Notes: a model not told the origin generated them from the sequence alone. A DNA stretch of 64,000 nt from Cunninghamella blakesleeana (GCA_017871115.1 JAFCIZ010000002.1:1137501-1201500); one strand, 5' to 3'; numbered from the stretch's first letter, positions 35,401 through 43,930 are shown. Translations and numbers: made by a program.

Positions 35401-37284
35401 AAAAGCGTCATTAGGAATGGATTGATTATTATTTATACTGGATTGAATATTATTTATGAATTGTTGTTGATCTTCTAATGATCCATAAGGACAATTATCA
35501 GGCTCAACTTCATCAATAATTTCTTCTACTTCCATTTGTTGGTGATCACCATGTGATACAGCCAATCCTTGTAAGTAGATTCCAAGTTTATTCATAATAT
35601 CAGTTCCTATTACTATTTTATAATTCTCATCTTCAGGTAAGTCCATTATTTCAAAACAATGATCAATATTGTACTTCCCGTGCGTGAATGATAAGCTTTT
35701 AGTAACACCAATTCTTTTTATTATATTATTATTAGATGCTAAACTAATGATACCATCATTGACTTTATTAAAAATAAAATTGTTTTTAAGGACAAAACTA
35801 TTACTGATGCAACTGAAGTTACAACCAGTGTCTACAAGAGCAAACGTTTTGAAAGATCCTATAATAACAGGTACAATGATAGAATCAGTATTTTTGTTTT
35901 TAAATTCATTTTCTTTTTCTTTTTGATTTAATTTTTTATTTATTAACTTACAGTTATCTAAATCCATAGGATTTTTGATAAGTTCAGCTTCATTTTGTTT
36001 AGCATTTAGCTGTGCCATACGAAATTTGAATTCCTTCTTTGCTGCACGAAGTTCATAGCCCTTCGCACAACGATGACCAGGTATCCATTCATTATGACAA
36101 TAATAACATTCATTGTTATTTTTATTAATTTTGTTTTTTATGTCCGAAGACTTATTAAACTTTTTATGTTTCTTATTTTCATAAGGTTTAGAATAACCTT
36201 TATTATATTTTTTATTGGATTTAGCACCAATGGTAGCAGCAGAAACACCTATATCCATCTTATCAGGATTATATAGTAAAGCAGCAGTATCCATTATAAA
36301 TCTACAATTTAATATAGGACGTACTTCAACAGCCATACCAGCATGGGTTTGTCTTATTTGCTGTGCTAAATAATAAAAATTTACATCCATCTTTTGAAGA
36401 AGCATGAAACCAAATGCCATACTATCTTCAACACCTGCATTGATTCTTGTGACATTGAATTTTTCAATAAATTCTAATGGATTATCACCTTTCTTCAAGA
36501 TCATGGCGTTTAATCTTTGCATGTACCATCCTTCACTACGATCACCAGCGTACTTCTTTTTTATCATGGATCTAGCTTGTTCCCAAGAAAAATTCTTGTT
36601 CATCAAGTTAGCTTTAAACCATGATAACTTGTTTTCAGAATGTTGTATGGCACCAATATAGCAAGATTCCCATACATCATCAAGTTTCAATTTGTGCTGA
36701 TAAAGTACCATTTCAAAATGGTCCAAAAATTTATCTATGGTTTCAAATATGGTACCATTATTTTTCTTGTCAGAATCATTGGAAAACTGCAACACAGGTA
36801 GGTTGTAAGGTAATTTGACTTTATATTCTTGTTTATTCTTTTGTTGAACATAAAAATCTAAAGTATCTTGTAGTGATTTAACACGATTCAAGGCATCACT
36901 TCTTGTTCTGTCATTTTGTTCTAGCTGTTCTCTTGTAGGATTATTCACCAAAAGTTGAAGATATTCTTGATGGGCATCTTGAAGTTGATTTTCAGCAGCC
37001 ACTAATGATTGCAAAGTAATATTAATCATCACTGATTTTGAAGTTCTATTTATTTGAACAGGAGAACCAGTAATAGCATCAACTGTATTATTCATCATCA
37101 GAGTATCTTGATTTTGGAAACTAATTGATAAACTATCTTGAACACCATTATCAATAGGATTGTTATTAGTAACTACATCGGCTAAGGTAAGATTTTGGAG
37201 GTTATCTTGTGTAGCCACAGTATTATCCATAGTATTTATTTGTGAAATAGCAGAATCAGTTGAACTAGAGGTAAGAATAGACAT
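32464..37284 (-). CDS. Gypsy gag-pol polyprotein with C-terminal chromodomain
   Basis: 1606 residues in one frame from ATG 37284. Order: Gag (about 150-340); a CCHC-like knuckle CYYCHNEWIPGHRC (about 391-405); aspartic protease ALVDTGCNFSC (about 485); reverse transcriptase with LDLKSAFHRF and SFIDDIVVF (FIDD instead of the usual YxDD, about 803); RNase H (YVATDASNVGIGAVLF, about 950); integrase with HHCC zinc finger (HHAFGHFG ... CHQC, about 1198-1231) and D,D,E core (AIDLAG, QSDNGTEF, NGAAEK, about 1255-1352). A chromodomain follows at about 1531-1585 (VEKIIDHRL, YEYRVRWKSY, DDTWE). The chromodomain typically directs integration to marked chromatin. There is no frameshift between gag and pol. 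Confidence 0.96.
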   Translation of the reverse strand: MSILTSSSTDSAISQINTMDNTVATQDNLQNLTLADVVTNNNPIDNGVQDSLSISFQNQDTLMMNNTVDAITGSPVQINRTSKSVMINITLQSLVAAENQLQDAHQEYLQLLVNNPTREQLEQNDRTRSDALNRVKSLQDTLDFYVQQKNKQEYKVKLPYNLPVLQFSNDSDKKNNGTIFETIDKFLDHFEMVLYQHKLKLDDVWESCYIGAIQHSENKLSWFKANLMNKNFSWEQARSMIKKKYAGDRSEGWYMQRLNAMILKKGDNPLEFIEKFNVTRINAGVEDSMAFGFMLLQKMDVNFYYLAQQIRQTHAGMAVEVRPILNCRFIMDTAALLYNPDKMDIGVSAATIGAKSNKKYNKGYSKPYENKKHKKFNKSSDIKNKINKNNNECYYCHNEWIPGHRCAKGYELRAAKKEFKFRMAQLNAKQNEAELIKNPMDLDNCKLINKKLNQKEKENEFKNKNTDSIIVPVIIGSFKTFALVDTGCNFSCISNSFVLKNNFIFNKVNDGIISLASNNNIIKRIGVTKSLSFTHGKYNIDHCFEIMDLPEDENYKIVIGTDIMNKLGIYLQGLAVSHGDHQQMEVEEIIDEVEPDNCPYGSLEDQQQFINNIQSSINNNQSIPNDAFCTVPESIVHLDTSPNESCYRRQYPIAEADMHLVDEAVEAWFKEGTITKASVNNQWNSPITLAPKKDENGKKTKKRACLDPRHINKLLQDDKYPLPLISEIYLTLQGSSVFTTLDLKSAFHRFMIAPEDQHKTTFTHRGIQYMFRGCPFGLKPLSSKFQRVTALILEDMPFATSFIDDIVVFSKNIKEHADHVKIVINKLTEVNLLLNPNKCHFAQQSVHLLGFCVSDKGISLDKRKLTNVENWPKPKTGNDIERFLGVINYFREHIPKVSTLTKPLDKLRKVKELKNKWDDQCEHAFITLKKVISLTPVISYPLMHKPFYVATDASNVGIGAVLFQLNDNNKIRHLGFMARSLSKSEINYSTTKRELLAIVFALNKYHKLLWGNHFVLYTDHRALTYIHTQKIMNAMMNNWLDTILQYNFTVAHIPGLNNILPDALSRLFTVEKKLEGGDGIEKIKTIKNIKEIENKKSEEKEEKMKNYSSKNKNNHSHTGSGSEKEFHNESKNKNTIDDYIIIDNKKERNDIIRKYHRSAAIYSINHLQQPEELNKRIIIDQDEKLKILNNHHAFGHFGAEAIEKAIHADGLHWPNIKNDAIELIKKCHQCMQYNIAKKGYHPLASITANLPCDHWAIDLAGPLDESHRGNHYILVMVDICTKFVLLKPLIDKTSFTIAETLVNIFCDFGFPKIIQSDNGTEFVNEIIKDMCKITGIDHRLVSPYHPRANGAAEKTVQTAMNTIKKKIKGKARDWDYYVKSAQLEINNKYVRLHNSTPFALMFARKLNEFKDYSDISINENHIERIKEVHNRINDMANIILPAIIKRTKEIRNASQEKFNKNNKIIEFKVGSLVSMITPYKTAKLEPKYIGPFTVIEKNKGGAYKLMDKRGKPLPSKYPPNLLKSVSEDPEFADEQRWEVEKIIDHRLTSDGDYEYRVRWKSYKADDDTWEKEKQFDDINTIISYWRKRSEINLDHKQTVRNKRRKL
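34054..34065 (-). promoter_or_regulatory. Internal copy of the polypurine tract (possible central PPT)
   Basis: The minus strand reads CTGGAAGGGGGT, identical to the 12-base tract next to the 3' LTR. It lies in the linker between RNase H and integrase, close to the middle of the element. Confidence 0.5.
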
Positions 37285-37327
37285 GATAGGTAAGGGTTTT
37301 TGTATGTGGAAGATTCACTTAAAAAAA

Positions 37328-37884
37328 TGAAAAATATGTTAAAATTAAAAATAGGTAAAATAAATAGTTTTTATGTATAAAAGAGAAAAACAAAATAATT
37401 AAGTGAAATTCCTTGGTTGGTTGTTTTTATTATAAATATAAGATGAAGATTGTAATAATAATCTAATTCTGCTTTAGTATTTATATAAAATAATATTTCA
37501 CTTTTCATATGATTAGTGATATTAATCAATATGATTTATAACCCCATTATGACGATCTTTCATATATTTTATTATTACTATATGATGATCCATGATAACT
37601 GTCATTGGTTCTTTTATATATTAATGTAGTAATATAGTTAGATTCAATATAGGGACTTTTAACATTCAGTTTATAAGGTTAAGTTTGACAGTTTAAAGAT
37701 AATAATATATCTGAGTTAGATTTAACTCCTTATTTAGTATAGCTATCCATTTAAATAAAAGATTATATATTTTAATCTCAGTGCACTTGACGATCATTAT
37801 CATTATTTTACTTTATACTATTTACTATTATATAATCATAGCATTATATTTGTTTACTATAAGATAAAATAGCCTGATACGACA
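37328..37884 (-). repeat. Gypsy 5' LTR
   Basis: 557 bp, identical to the 3' LTR. It carries the start of transcription for the minus-strand element. It is followed on the right by the ATGAT target duplication at 37885-37889. Confidence 0.97.
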
Positions 37885-39507
37885 ATGATGTATTGTTGAG
37901 TTAATTGAAGAAGAAGAGGAAACCATGGAGCTGTTGGCCAATTAGGAGTCAATAGTGTGGCATGACATGGTTGGTGAAGTAGCCTTTGGGCTATCGTTAA
38001 TATGAGATTCCAAGGAGGGGCCATGTATATCTTCTTCTTTATGGAGGACCAGTTGACTAGGAAGGCATTCGTCCATAGAGCTTGAGGATGATAATTCCGA
38101 GATACAAAGTGGTGAAGTTTGGTATTGTCCACTGTCGCGAAAAGATCCAGGTGATGTGGTCCCCACATCTTGTTGATCCAGTTGAATGTTTGCTGAGGTA
38201 TGCTCCATTCTATCTGGTGAATCATTTGTCGAGACGGTGCATCTGCTGGGTTGAAGGCTGATGGTACATAAATCGTTGATAGGAGGATAGAGTTCTGAAA
38301 ACAGAAATTCCATATATCCATCGCTAGTTTGTTGAGCTGATTGGATCTCGTCCCTCCGAATTTGTTGATGTAAGTCAATGCTGATATGTTGTCCATGCAT
38401 AATTGAATGTGAATTGGTTTCTGTTGCTGCTGTTGTAACTGATGCAGGTGCTGAAATATTTTCTTCACTACTAGTAGTTCTTTCATATTGATGTGAAGGT
38501 TCTTTTCTCTTGGTGACCATAGACCTTTGATGAATGTGTTGTTGTGAACTAACCCCCATCCTTTTTTCGATGCATCCGTGAATATTTGTATTGTTGGAGA
38601 AGGCTGTATTATATGTAGTCCGTTCCATTTTGTTAGTTGTGTTATCCACCAAATTAATTCTTTTTTCATTTGAGGGTTGATCATGCAATGTTGTAGGTGA
38701 CGTGATCTGTTGAGTTGGTGAAGAAGGTGACGAGTTCTGAATCGAGCTTGAATATTGCCCAATTGGGAAGCCATTGCTGTTCCTATAAAGGAAGCTAGAT
38801 GATTCCAGGTCGTTGTTGATTGATAAAGAAGCCTGGTGGCCATTCGTCTGATTGAACGAATTTTCTTCCCAGGTATTGAAAATATCATTTCGTTGGTGTT
38901 GATCATCATTCCTAGATGTTGCAATTTTTGTGTTGGATAAATTTGAGACTTTTTTGAATTGATTAGCCAACCTAGTGTTTCCATTTTGTTGATGACTTGT
39001 TGTGTGTGTTGAAACGCTAGTTGTTTTGATGAAGCCATTATTAGAAAATCGTCTAGATAAGCTGTTATTCTTATTCCTTTCCTTCGGGCCCATTGTAATA
39101 TTGGTTTCGTTGTCTTTGTGAATACCCAAGGTGAAAGGCTTAATCCGAATGGCAGGACTTTGTACTGAAATATTGATTCTTTCCATTGAAAGCGAAGGTA
39201 ATGGCGTGAAAGTTGGTGAATTGGTATGTGATGAAATGCATCTTTGAGATCTATTGATGTTAGGTAGTCTCCTTTTTGAAGTAGTCTTGAAATGGTTGTT
39301 AAGTTCTCCATTTTGAAATGTCTGTATGGGAGAAATTGGTTGAGTTTCTTTAGGTTTAGCACTGGTCTCAGGCCCCCATCCTTCTTTGGTATTATGAAAA
39401 GAGGAGAGAGGAAGCCTGGTGAACTGGTGTGTACCTTCTCTATAGCTTGCTTTTGTAAAAGATTTAATATTTCTGAATCTATTACTGAAAGCGAACGAAT
39501 GGAGAGG

Positions 39508-39545
<38 letters not shown>

Positions 39546-39725
39546 GATGTTGATGTTGATGTTGTTGTTGATGTTGTTGAATTGGAGTGGTGGAGGTGTT
39601 GTAAAATAGAGATGGAAGCCTTTTTGAATAGTCTTTATGATCCATGGATGGATGTCTTGTTGTAACGCAGAGGCCCAACAGTAAGAAAAAGAACTTAAAC
39701 GACCACCCACTAATTCCGGTTTTTT
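37857..39725 (-). CDS. DIRS pol: reverse transcriptase, RNase H, methyltransferase-like domain (cut by Gypsy)
   Basis: The open pol frame overlaps the end of gag and has no ATG at its start. Expression most likely uses the -1 slip at 39719-39725. RT shows LDLKDAFHHIPI, PFGLSLSPWVFT and YLDDFLI (about residue 220 counted from 39710). RNase H shows IFTDASKKGWG (about 378) and FNPADAPSRQ. A C-terminal DLFATVDN ... APPWNLI segment (about 540-570) matches the Dam-like methyltransferase domain of DIRS elements, with A in place of N before PPW. The Gypsy insertion at 37885 truncates the protein: the last codons to 37857 are LTR sequence. In the uninterrupted element the same frame continues at 31627 and runs to 31502, overlapping the recombinase ORF. 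Confidence 0.92.
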
Positions 39726-40561
39726 TGAGGAGAACGTTGGGAAAAACCCTTGTTAGAAACGACTTGATGATTTTGTCCAAAATTATGAGGTTGATTTTTT
39801 TGATTAATATTAATAGGAGCTGCAGCTGAGATTGTTGATAAATTATTTTGTGATACTGAGCTGTCAAATTTGTTAAAATTTTTAGGTCGAGGCCTATTCT
39901 TGATCCTTGTAGTGGCTTGACGGAAGTTTTGTGATAACTTGATGTGTTCCAACATTTCTTTTTGATCCAAAAGGTAGTTGTTTTGTTGGGATGGTGGATC
40001 GCAAGGTATATTAGAGTTTTTGAACATATTATTTGTACGTTGTGAAGTGATATGAGAAGCCAGATCTGATAGTAATTCGTGGATGATTTGAACCATTTCG
40101 GAGGATCGTTGGTGAAGTGAGTCCACTGTCCAATTTTCATGAGTGAGCTGATGGGCGAATAGATCGATTGGACGAGTAATTCCTGACAGACGATACTGAA
40201 TATCATGAAGTTGTGTATCATGACGTTTTGCATTATTTGATAAATTAATTTTATTAAGTTGAGGAGGATCATACTCACGTATTGTGTTTTTAGGACATTC
40301 AAATAGAAAGCGTCTACGTTCATTGTCTGAAAGAGGTCGTCTAAAGAAGTCTTCTGTAATAAATGGAAAACGTTGGAGTAATTGTTCTGAAGGAGTGAAG
40401 TCTGATCCCGGGGTCCTAATGGAGATGTGTGGATCTGAGTTGATGAGTGGTGAGCTGGTGACTTGTGCTTCAATTGTTGCCAATCTGTTGAAGAGGGCAA
40501 GGGCCCAAGCTGGTGGTTGATCAGTAGTATCATTAGGTTGATTTTCGATTGTAGGATCCAT
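39710..40561 (-). CDS. DIRS gag-like protein
   Basis: 283 residues from ATG 40561. The N-terminal helix (AWALALFNRLATIEAQV) is likely a coiled coil. The middle is charged and helical, and the C-terminal third is basic and N/Q-rich (RIKNRPRPKNFNKF), suited to nucleic-acid binding, without a zinc knuckle. The last sense codons CAA AAA AAC CGG AAT precede TAG; the embedded heptamer lies in the correct phase to shift into pol. Sequence similarity to known Gag is not evident; the assignment rests on position as first ORF of the DIRS element. Confidence 0.85.
   Translation of the reverse strand: MDPTIENQPNDTTDQPPAWALALFNRLATIEAQVTSSPLINSDPHISIRTPGSDFTPSEQLLQRFPFITEDFFRRPLSDNERRRFLFECPKNTIREYDPPQLNKINLSNNAKRHDTQLHDIQYRLSGITRPIDLFAHQLTHENWTVDSLHQRSSEMVQIIHELLSDLASHITSQRTNNMFKNSNIPCDPPSQQNNYLLDQKEMLEHIKLSQNFRQATTRIKNRPRPKNFNKFDSSVSQNNLSTISAAAPININQKNQPHNFGQNHQVVSNKGFSQRSPQKNRN
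39719..39725 (-). promoter_or_regulatory. -1 ribosomal frameshift heptamer (A AAA AAC) between DIRS gag and pol
   Basis: The gag codons read CA(A AAA AAC), the X XXY YYZ arrangement. A -1 slip continues as CCG GAA TTA GTG in the pol frame, while the gag frame stops 6 bases later at TAG 39712-39710. I cannot judge a downstream stimulatory structure by eye. Confidence 0.75.
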
Positions 40562-40599
40562 TAAACGTCGGTAACCAGAGCGTACAAATGTTCGAACGA

Positions 40600-40757
40600 A
40601 AAGAAGATGAAAAAAAAAAAAAAAAAAAAAAGAAAAGGAAATTTAAAAAAAAAAAAAAAAAAATATTTATTTAAACTCAAAATTTATAAACATATAATTT
40701 ATTTTTAGTACAATGTTCGAATAAAGTTAAAAGAATGATAACAACAACTTAGATCAC
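40600..40757 (-). repeat. DIRS inverted terminal repeat, right
   Basis: Inverted copy of 30152-30309, with long A-runs matching the T-runs of the left end. Confidence 0.92.
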
Positions 40758-40775
40758 AAAGTTCGAAATGTAATT
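40742..40775 (-). repeat. DIRS right terminal extension
   Basis: The reverse complement of 30541-30575 in the internal complementary region; it marks the right boundary of the element near 40775. Confidence 0.88.
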
Positions 40776-40779
40776 ATTT

Positions 40780-41205
40780 TTATTTATTATTATTATTTTT
40801 GTCTACAAATTTATATATATGATAATCTTTAGTACCATAATCTTCCCCAGTAATTTTCTCATAGTATATATTTTCAATGGTTGCTATTCCATTTTTTATT
40901 GTTAAACCATCTATTTTATATATTTTTCCATTAAGCATTTTTATATTGTCTTGATCCATTAAATAAGTTTTTCTTGTTCTTTTTAACTTATCCCATATAT
41001 TTTTATCAATGGCATTGTTATGATTCTTCTTTAAACTTCCTTTTAAAAAATCCAAGAATTCATTAAATTTGAAACCATTTAAATCTATATCGTTTTTATC
41101 GTTTTTTTCCATCGAGTCATGTTCACCACGCTTCACTTCATCTAAAAATTGATTAATACATTCATTTTTTTTATCTTCTGGGAGATCTTGAAATTTTTTG
41201 GACAT
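40780..41205 (-). CDS. Orphan single-exon protein, 141 residues
   Basis: Lys/Asp/Asn-rich protein without introns, from ATG 41205. The N-terminal half is helical (FQDLPEDKKNECINQFLDEV, FNEFLDFLKGSLKKN). The C-terminal half looks like a small beta domain (GKIYKIDGLTIKNGIATIENI, YGTKDYHIYKFV). I do not recognise it. Its stop codon lies about 5 bp from the right end of the DIRS element, so the DIRS element landed at, or just past, its 3' end. Composition and single-exon structure resemble the orphan ORF at 27102-27845, and it too lies between direct repeats. Confidence 0.55.
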   Translation of the reverse strand: MSKKFQDLPEDKKNECINQFLDEVKRGEHDSMEKNDKNDIDLNGFKFNEFLDFLKGSLKKNHNNAIDKNIWDKLKRTRKTYLMDQDNIKMLNGKIYKIDGLTIKNGIATIENIYYEKITGEDYGTKDYHIYKFVDKNNNNK

Positions 41206-41608
41206 ATTTTAATGTTAAAAAAAAAGTAAAAGAAAATATTAAATAATATCATTTTTTATATAAAAACCAATTCAATTGTGTGACATTAAAACAGAATTTG
41301 ATAGAAAATTATAGAATCTTACCATAAAACAATAGTCTGTATTTATATTGTTGTTATTTTTTATTCTATAGACGGAAATTAGTAAAAGCATTGATAATGG
41401 TCTGCTTTAACACAATAACTTTTTAATTACATCTGCTAAATTAATAGCACCGCTATTACATATATAATTTTTTTTCGTTTTTATATCATTTTTATTAATT
41501 TTTTTTATATCTTTACTATTATTTATTATTATTTTTTTCCATTATATTGTTTTTTAATTTTACTTTCCTCTCTTTTTTTTTAGTTTAAGTACCAAAAATG
41601 TTTTGATT

Positions 41609-41785
41609 TTACATAACCAAACTCTTTCTTTGATTAGATTTTTCATGGTTTTTTTTCTTAGTATCTACTTCGTCAAAATAAATTTCTTGTTCAAAGTATT
41701 TATTCATAACTTCTTCCATAATATTTTTTACAGACTTAGTTAATGAAGTCTTATACATAAGTATTTCTTTACTCAAGACAATCAT
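41609..41785 (-). CDS. Possible small protein or gene fragment, 58 codons
   Basis: From ATG 41785 to stop 41609-41611: a charged, protein-like frame (MYKTSLTKSVKNIMEEVMNK, then FEQEIYFDEVD and a basic tail). It is more protein-like than surrounding AT-rich noise and stands in the same orientation as the orphan ORF on its left. It could be a separate small gene, an upstream exon, or a fragment of a decayed cassette gene. Confidence 0.3.
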   Translation of the reverse strand: MIVLSKEILMYKTSLTKSVKNIMEEVMNKYFEQEIYFDEVDTKKKNHEKSNQRKSLVM

Positions 41786-42024
41786 TTCGAGTTATTTATT
41801 ATTTGTATATTTGTGTCAGATAATATAATAATAAGTAATCAAAAATAAATTAAATACTTTTAAACCAAATCTATAACTATAAGCTATGAAATTTATTCAT
41901 AAGTTGAATATCTAAATATGATAAAAAATGAATAATGTATTTAAATATAATATGAATAATACATAGTGATGTATCCATAATTTTAGAAATGCTTTTTGAT
42001 ATAATATAATTCTAACATCATGTA

Positions 42025-42115
42025 TAAAAATTAAATTATTTAAAAAAAGTTATATAATATTTAAATATTGTTTGTTATGAAATATCGTGGCATAATAATT
42101 TGAATGTAAATATAC
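42025..42115 (+). repeat. 90-bp direct repeat, copy 2
   Basis: Second copy of 29981-30070, same orientation, differing at about four bases and by one A. It lies about 130 bp upstream of the HOP2 start. Confidence 0.88.
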
Positions 42116-42214
42116 ATCACTATATATACATTTGGCATGAAAAAAAAATCTGAGTTTTAAAGTTAGACATAAAAGTTTTTTTAGTGCCTTTTTTATGTAC
42201 CCTCTTTCCATTTC

Positions 42215-42215
<1 letters not shown>

Positions 42216-42242
<27 letters not shown>
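42216..42242. repeat. Poly-A run ending in the HOP2 start codon
   Basis: A run of about 27 A directly abuts the ATG at 42242, so it lies in the 5' leader or core promoter. Confidence 0.85.
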
Positions 42243-42246
<4 letters not shown>

Positions 42247-43531
42247 ACCAAAAAAACCCTCACAATCACTACCTAATAACGATGGTAAAAATTAACATAT
42301 ATATATTAAATATACTACATTGGTATATTAAGAGAAATGAAATATGTATATATATGTTTTTTTTTTCTCTCCTTTTTTAACTTAGAGATTTTGAACTTTC
42401 TTAAAAATACAAATCGACCTTTCAGTACAAGTAACAACAATAATAATAAATAAATAAATCCTTTGCAAACATGTATATATATATATGAAGTCAAAAATAA
42501 AATAATATTAATTTTAAATATATAAATATAATAGGTGAATTAAGTAACTTCTTTCAAGAAAAGTACACGAAAACTACAATACAAAAGGAACTGGATAAAC
42601 TGTTGGAGCAACAAAAAATTATTTCTAAAACTTTTGGCAAGTCGGTTATATATACTTTAAAACAGGTAAATTAATAATAAATAAATAAATGCATTTATTT
42701 ATGATATTAATATCAAATACATAATAATAATTGAATATATAATATAGTAAATATATATTGATGAAAAGCATATACATTTTTTTAGGAGGATTATTCAAAA
42801 GAAGAAAATCAACAATTAGATACAGAAATAAAACAACTACAAGAACAATTAAATAATATTCAAGACCAAATAAAAAAAAATCAGCAGAGTAAATATAATA
42901 CATACACATACACACACGTATATATATATATATATTCAGATATCTATACTTTTTTTTTTTTTTTTTTTTTTTTTACATATTATAAATCCAATAAAAAAGG
43001 CACCATTATTCAATTTTTTATTTTATGTTATTAATTTTATTCAAGTAGTATTAAAACAATTAACGTCAACACCTACCACTGACCAGGCTGAGTATCAGCT
43101 GAACAATATAAATAAAATAAACGAAACTATGTTACAAGAGTTAGATAAATATAAAGATACATCTGTTGTCAATATATCAGAGCAAGAAAAAATTAATAAG
43201 GATCTTTTCCAATATCGAAAAATATGGAAAGAGCGTAAATCATTGGTAAGAAAATAAAGTAAAATAAAACAAAGTAATTAAAATTATGCAGTTTGAATAA
43301 AGAGTATTAATGTATACTCTTAGTTTAATGATATATTAGGTGCACTGTTAGAAAATTTACCTATAAAAAAAGAAGCTTTACTTGTAAGTTACGAAAAAAG
43401 GAAAGAAAAGTATAATTATTTATAGATATCGTTTTATTGATGTACCTATTTCTCCACATTTACCATATTAGGAAGAGATCGATTTTGAAGATGATCCTAT
43501 TCCGTTTAATCAAGATCCGTCGATAGTATAA
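42242..43531 (+). CDS. HOP2: Meiotic recombination protein Hop2 (TBPIP/PSMC3IP)
   Basis: Seven exons: 42242-42284, 42386-42430, 42535-42665, 42786-42888, 43049-43245, 43324-43383, 43472-43531, giving 212 residues (the human ortholog is of similar size). The N-terminal winged helix reads EILNFLKNTNRPFSTSELSN, TTIQKELDKLLEQQKI and GKSVIYTLKQ. Coiled coils follow (QQLDTEIKQLQEQLNNIQDQ, then YQLNNINKINETMLQELDKY), then FQYRKIWKERKSL and the acidic C-terminal EEIDFEDDP. Hop2 with Mnd1 stimulates Dmc1/Rad51 strand exchange in meiosis. The exon 5 acceptor is a tandem AAG-TAG (43045/43048), so one residue may be optional. An intact HOP2 implies a retained meiotic programme. Confidence 0.93.
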
Positions 43532-43930
43532 TCATCATTTACACCTTTTGTTTTTTTTTTTTTTAATATAAACTGTAAATATATATATACATGGATAAAT
43601 ATGGGTTTAAAATTTAATTCTTTATTATTATTTTTATCATAGTTGTCGACAACAACAACAGCAAAGATAACTGTATAATTAACAAAGTATTGCATTTTTT
43701 AAAAAAAGGTCTAAATATACAAAGATAATAAATTCTATACAAAATATAATAACAGTAAAATAATAATAATAATAAAAAGTATTGGATTTATATACGAACG
43801 ATGGAAAAAATAAAATAAAACAAGGATGAAATAAAATGGAATAAGGTATAAACATAAAAGAAGCATAAAATAAACATAGGGTAGCATAATTGACAATATA
43901 TATATTTTTCACCATTTTTTTTGGTTTTCT

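Larger units (their letters stand above)
31628..37884 (-). mobile_element. Gypsy/Ty3 chromovirus LTR retrotransposon, full length
   Basis: 6257 bp with 557-bp LTRs (31628-32184 and 37328-37884), which I compared line by line and found identical. LTRs begin TG and end CA. The 5-bp ATGAT at 31623-31627 is repeated at 37885-37889, a target-site duplication. On the coding (minus) strand the order is 5' LTR, one gag-pol ORF, a polypurine tract and the 3' LTR. It is inserted in the pol gene of the surrounding DIRS element in the same transcriptional direction. Identical LTRs and an intact ORF mean a very recent, possibly active copy. I did not see a tRNA primer-binding site: the sequence after the 5' LTR is T-rich, so self-priming is possible. 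Confidence 0.97.
30101..40775 (-). mobile_element. DIRS-type tyrosine-recombinase retrotransposon, interrupted by a Gypsy element
   Basis: Read on the minus strand: gag (40561-39710), pol RT-RNase H-methyltransferase-like (39710 onward), then tyrosine recombinase (31562-30534). Structural hallmarks are inverted terminal repeats (30152-30309 and 40600-40757) and an internal complementary region (30476-30575). Its left part is the exact complement of the left terminus and its right part the complement of the right terminus, as expected for the circle junction used in replication. Without the nested Gypsy element (6257 bp plus a 5-bp duplication) it is about 4.4 kb. There are no LTRs and no evident target-site duplication, as is normal for the group. 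All three proteins were intact before the insertion, so it was a young copy. Confidence 0.95.

Noticed and set aside
37300..37328. tRNA primer-binding site after the Gypsy 5' LTR
   Set aside because: Searched for a TGG-starting tRNA complement just inside the LTR; the sequence there is T-rich and does not fit, so none is annotated.
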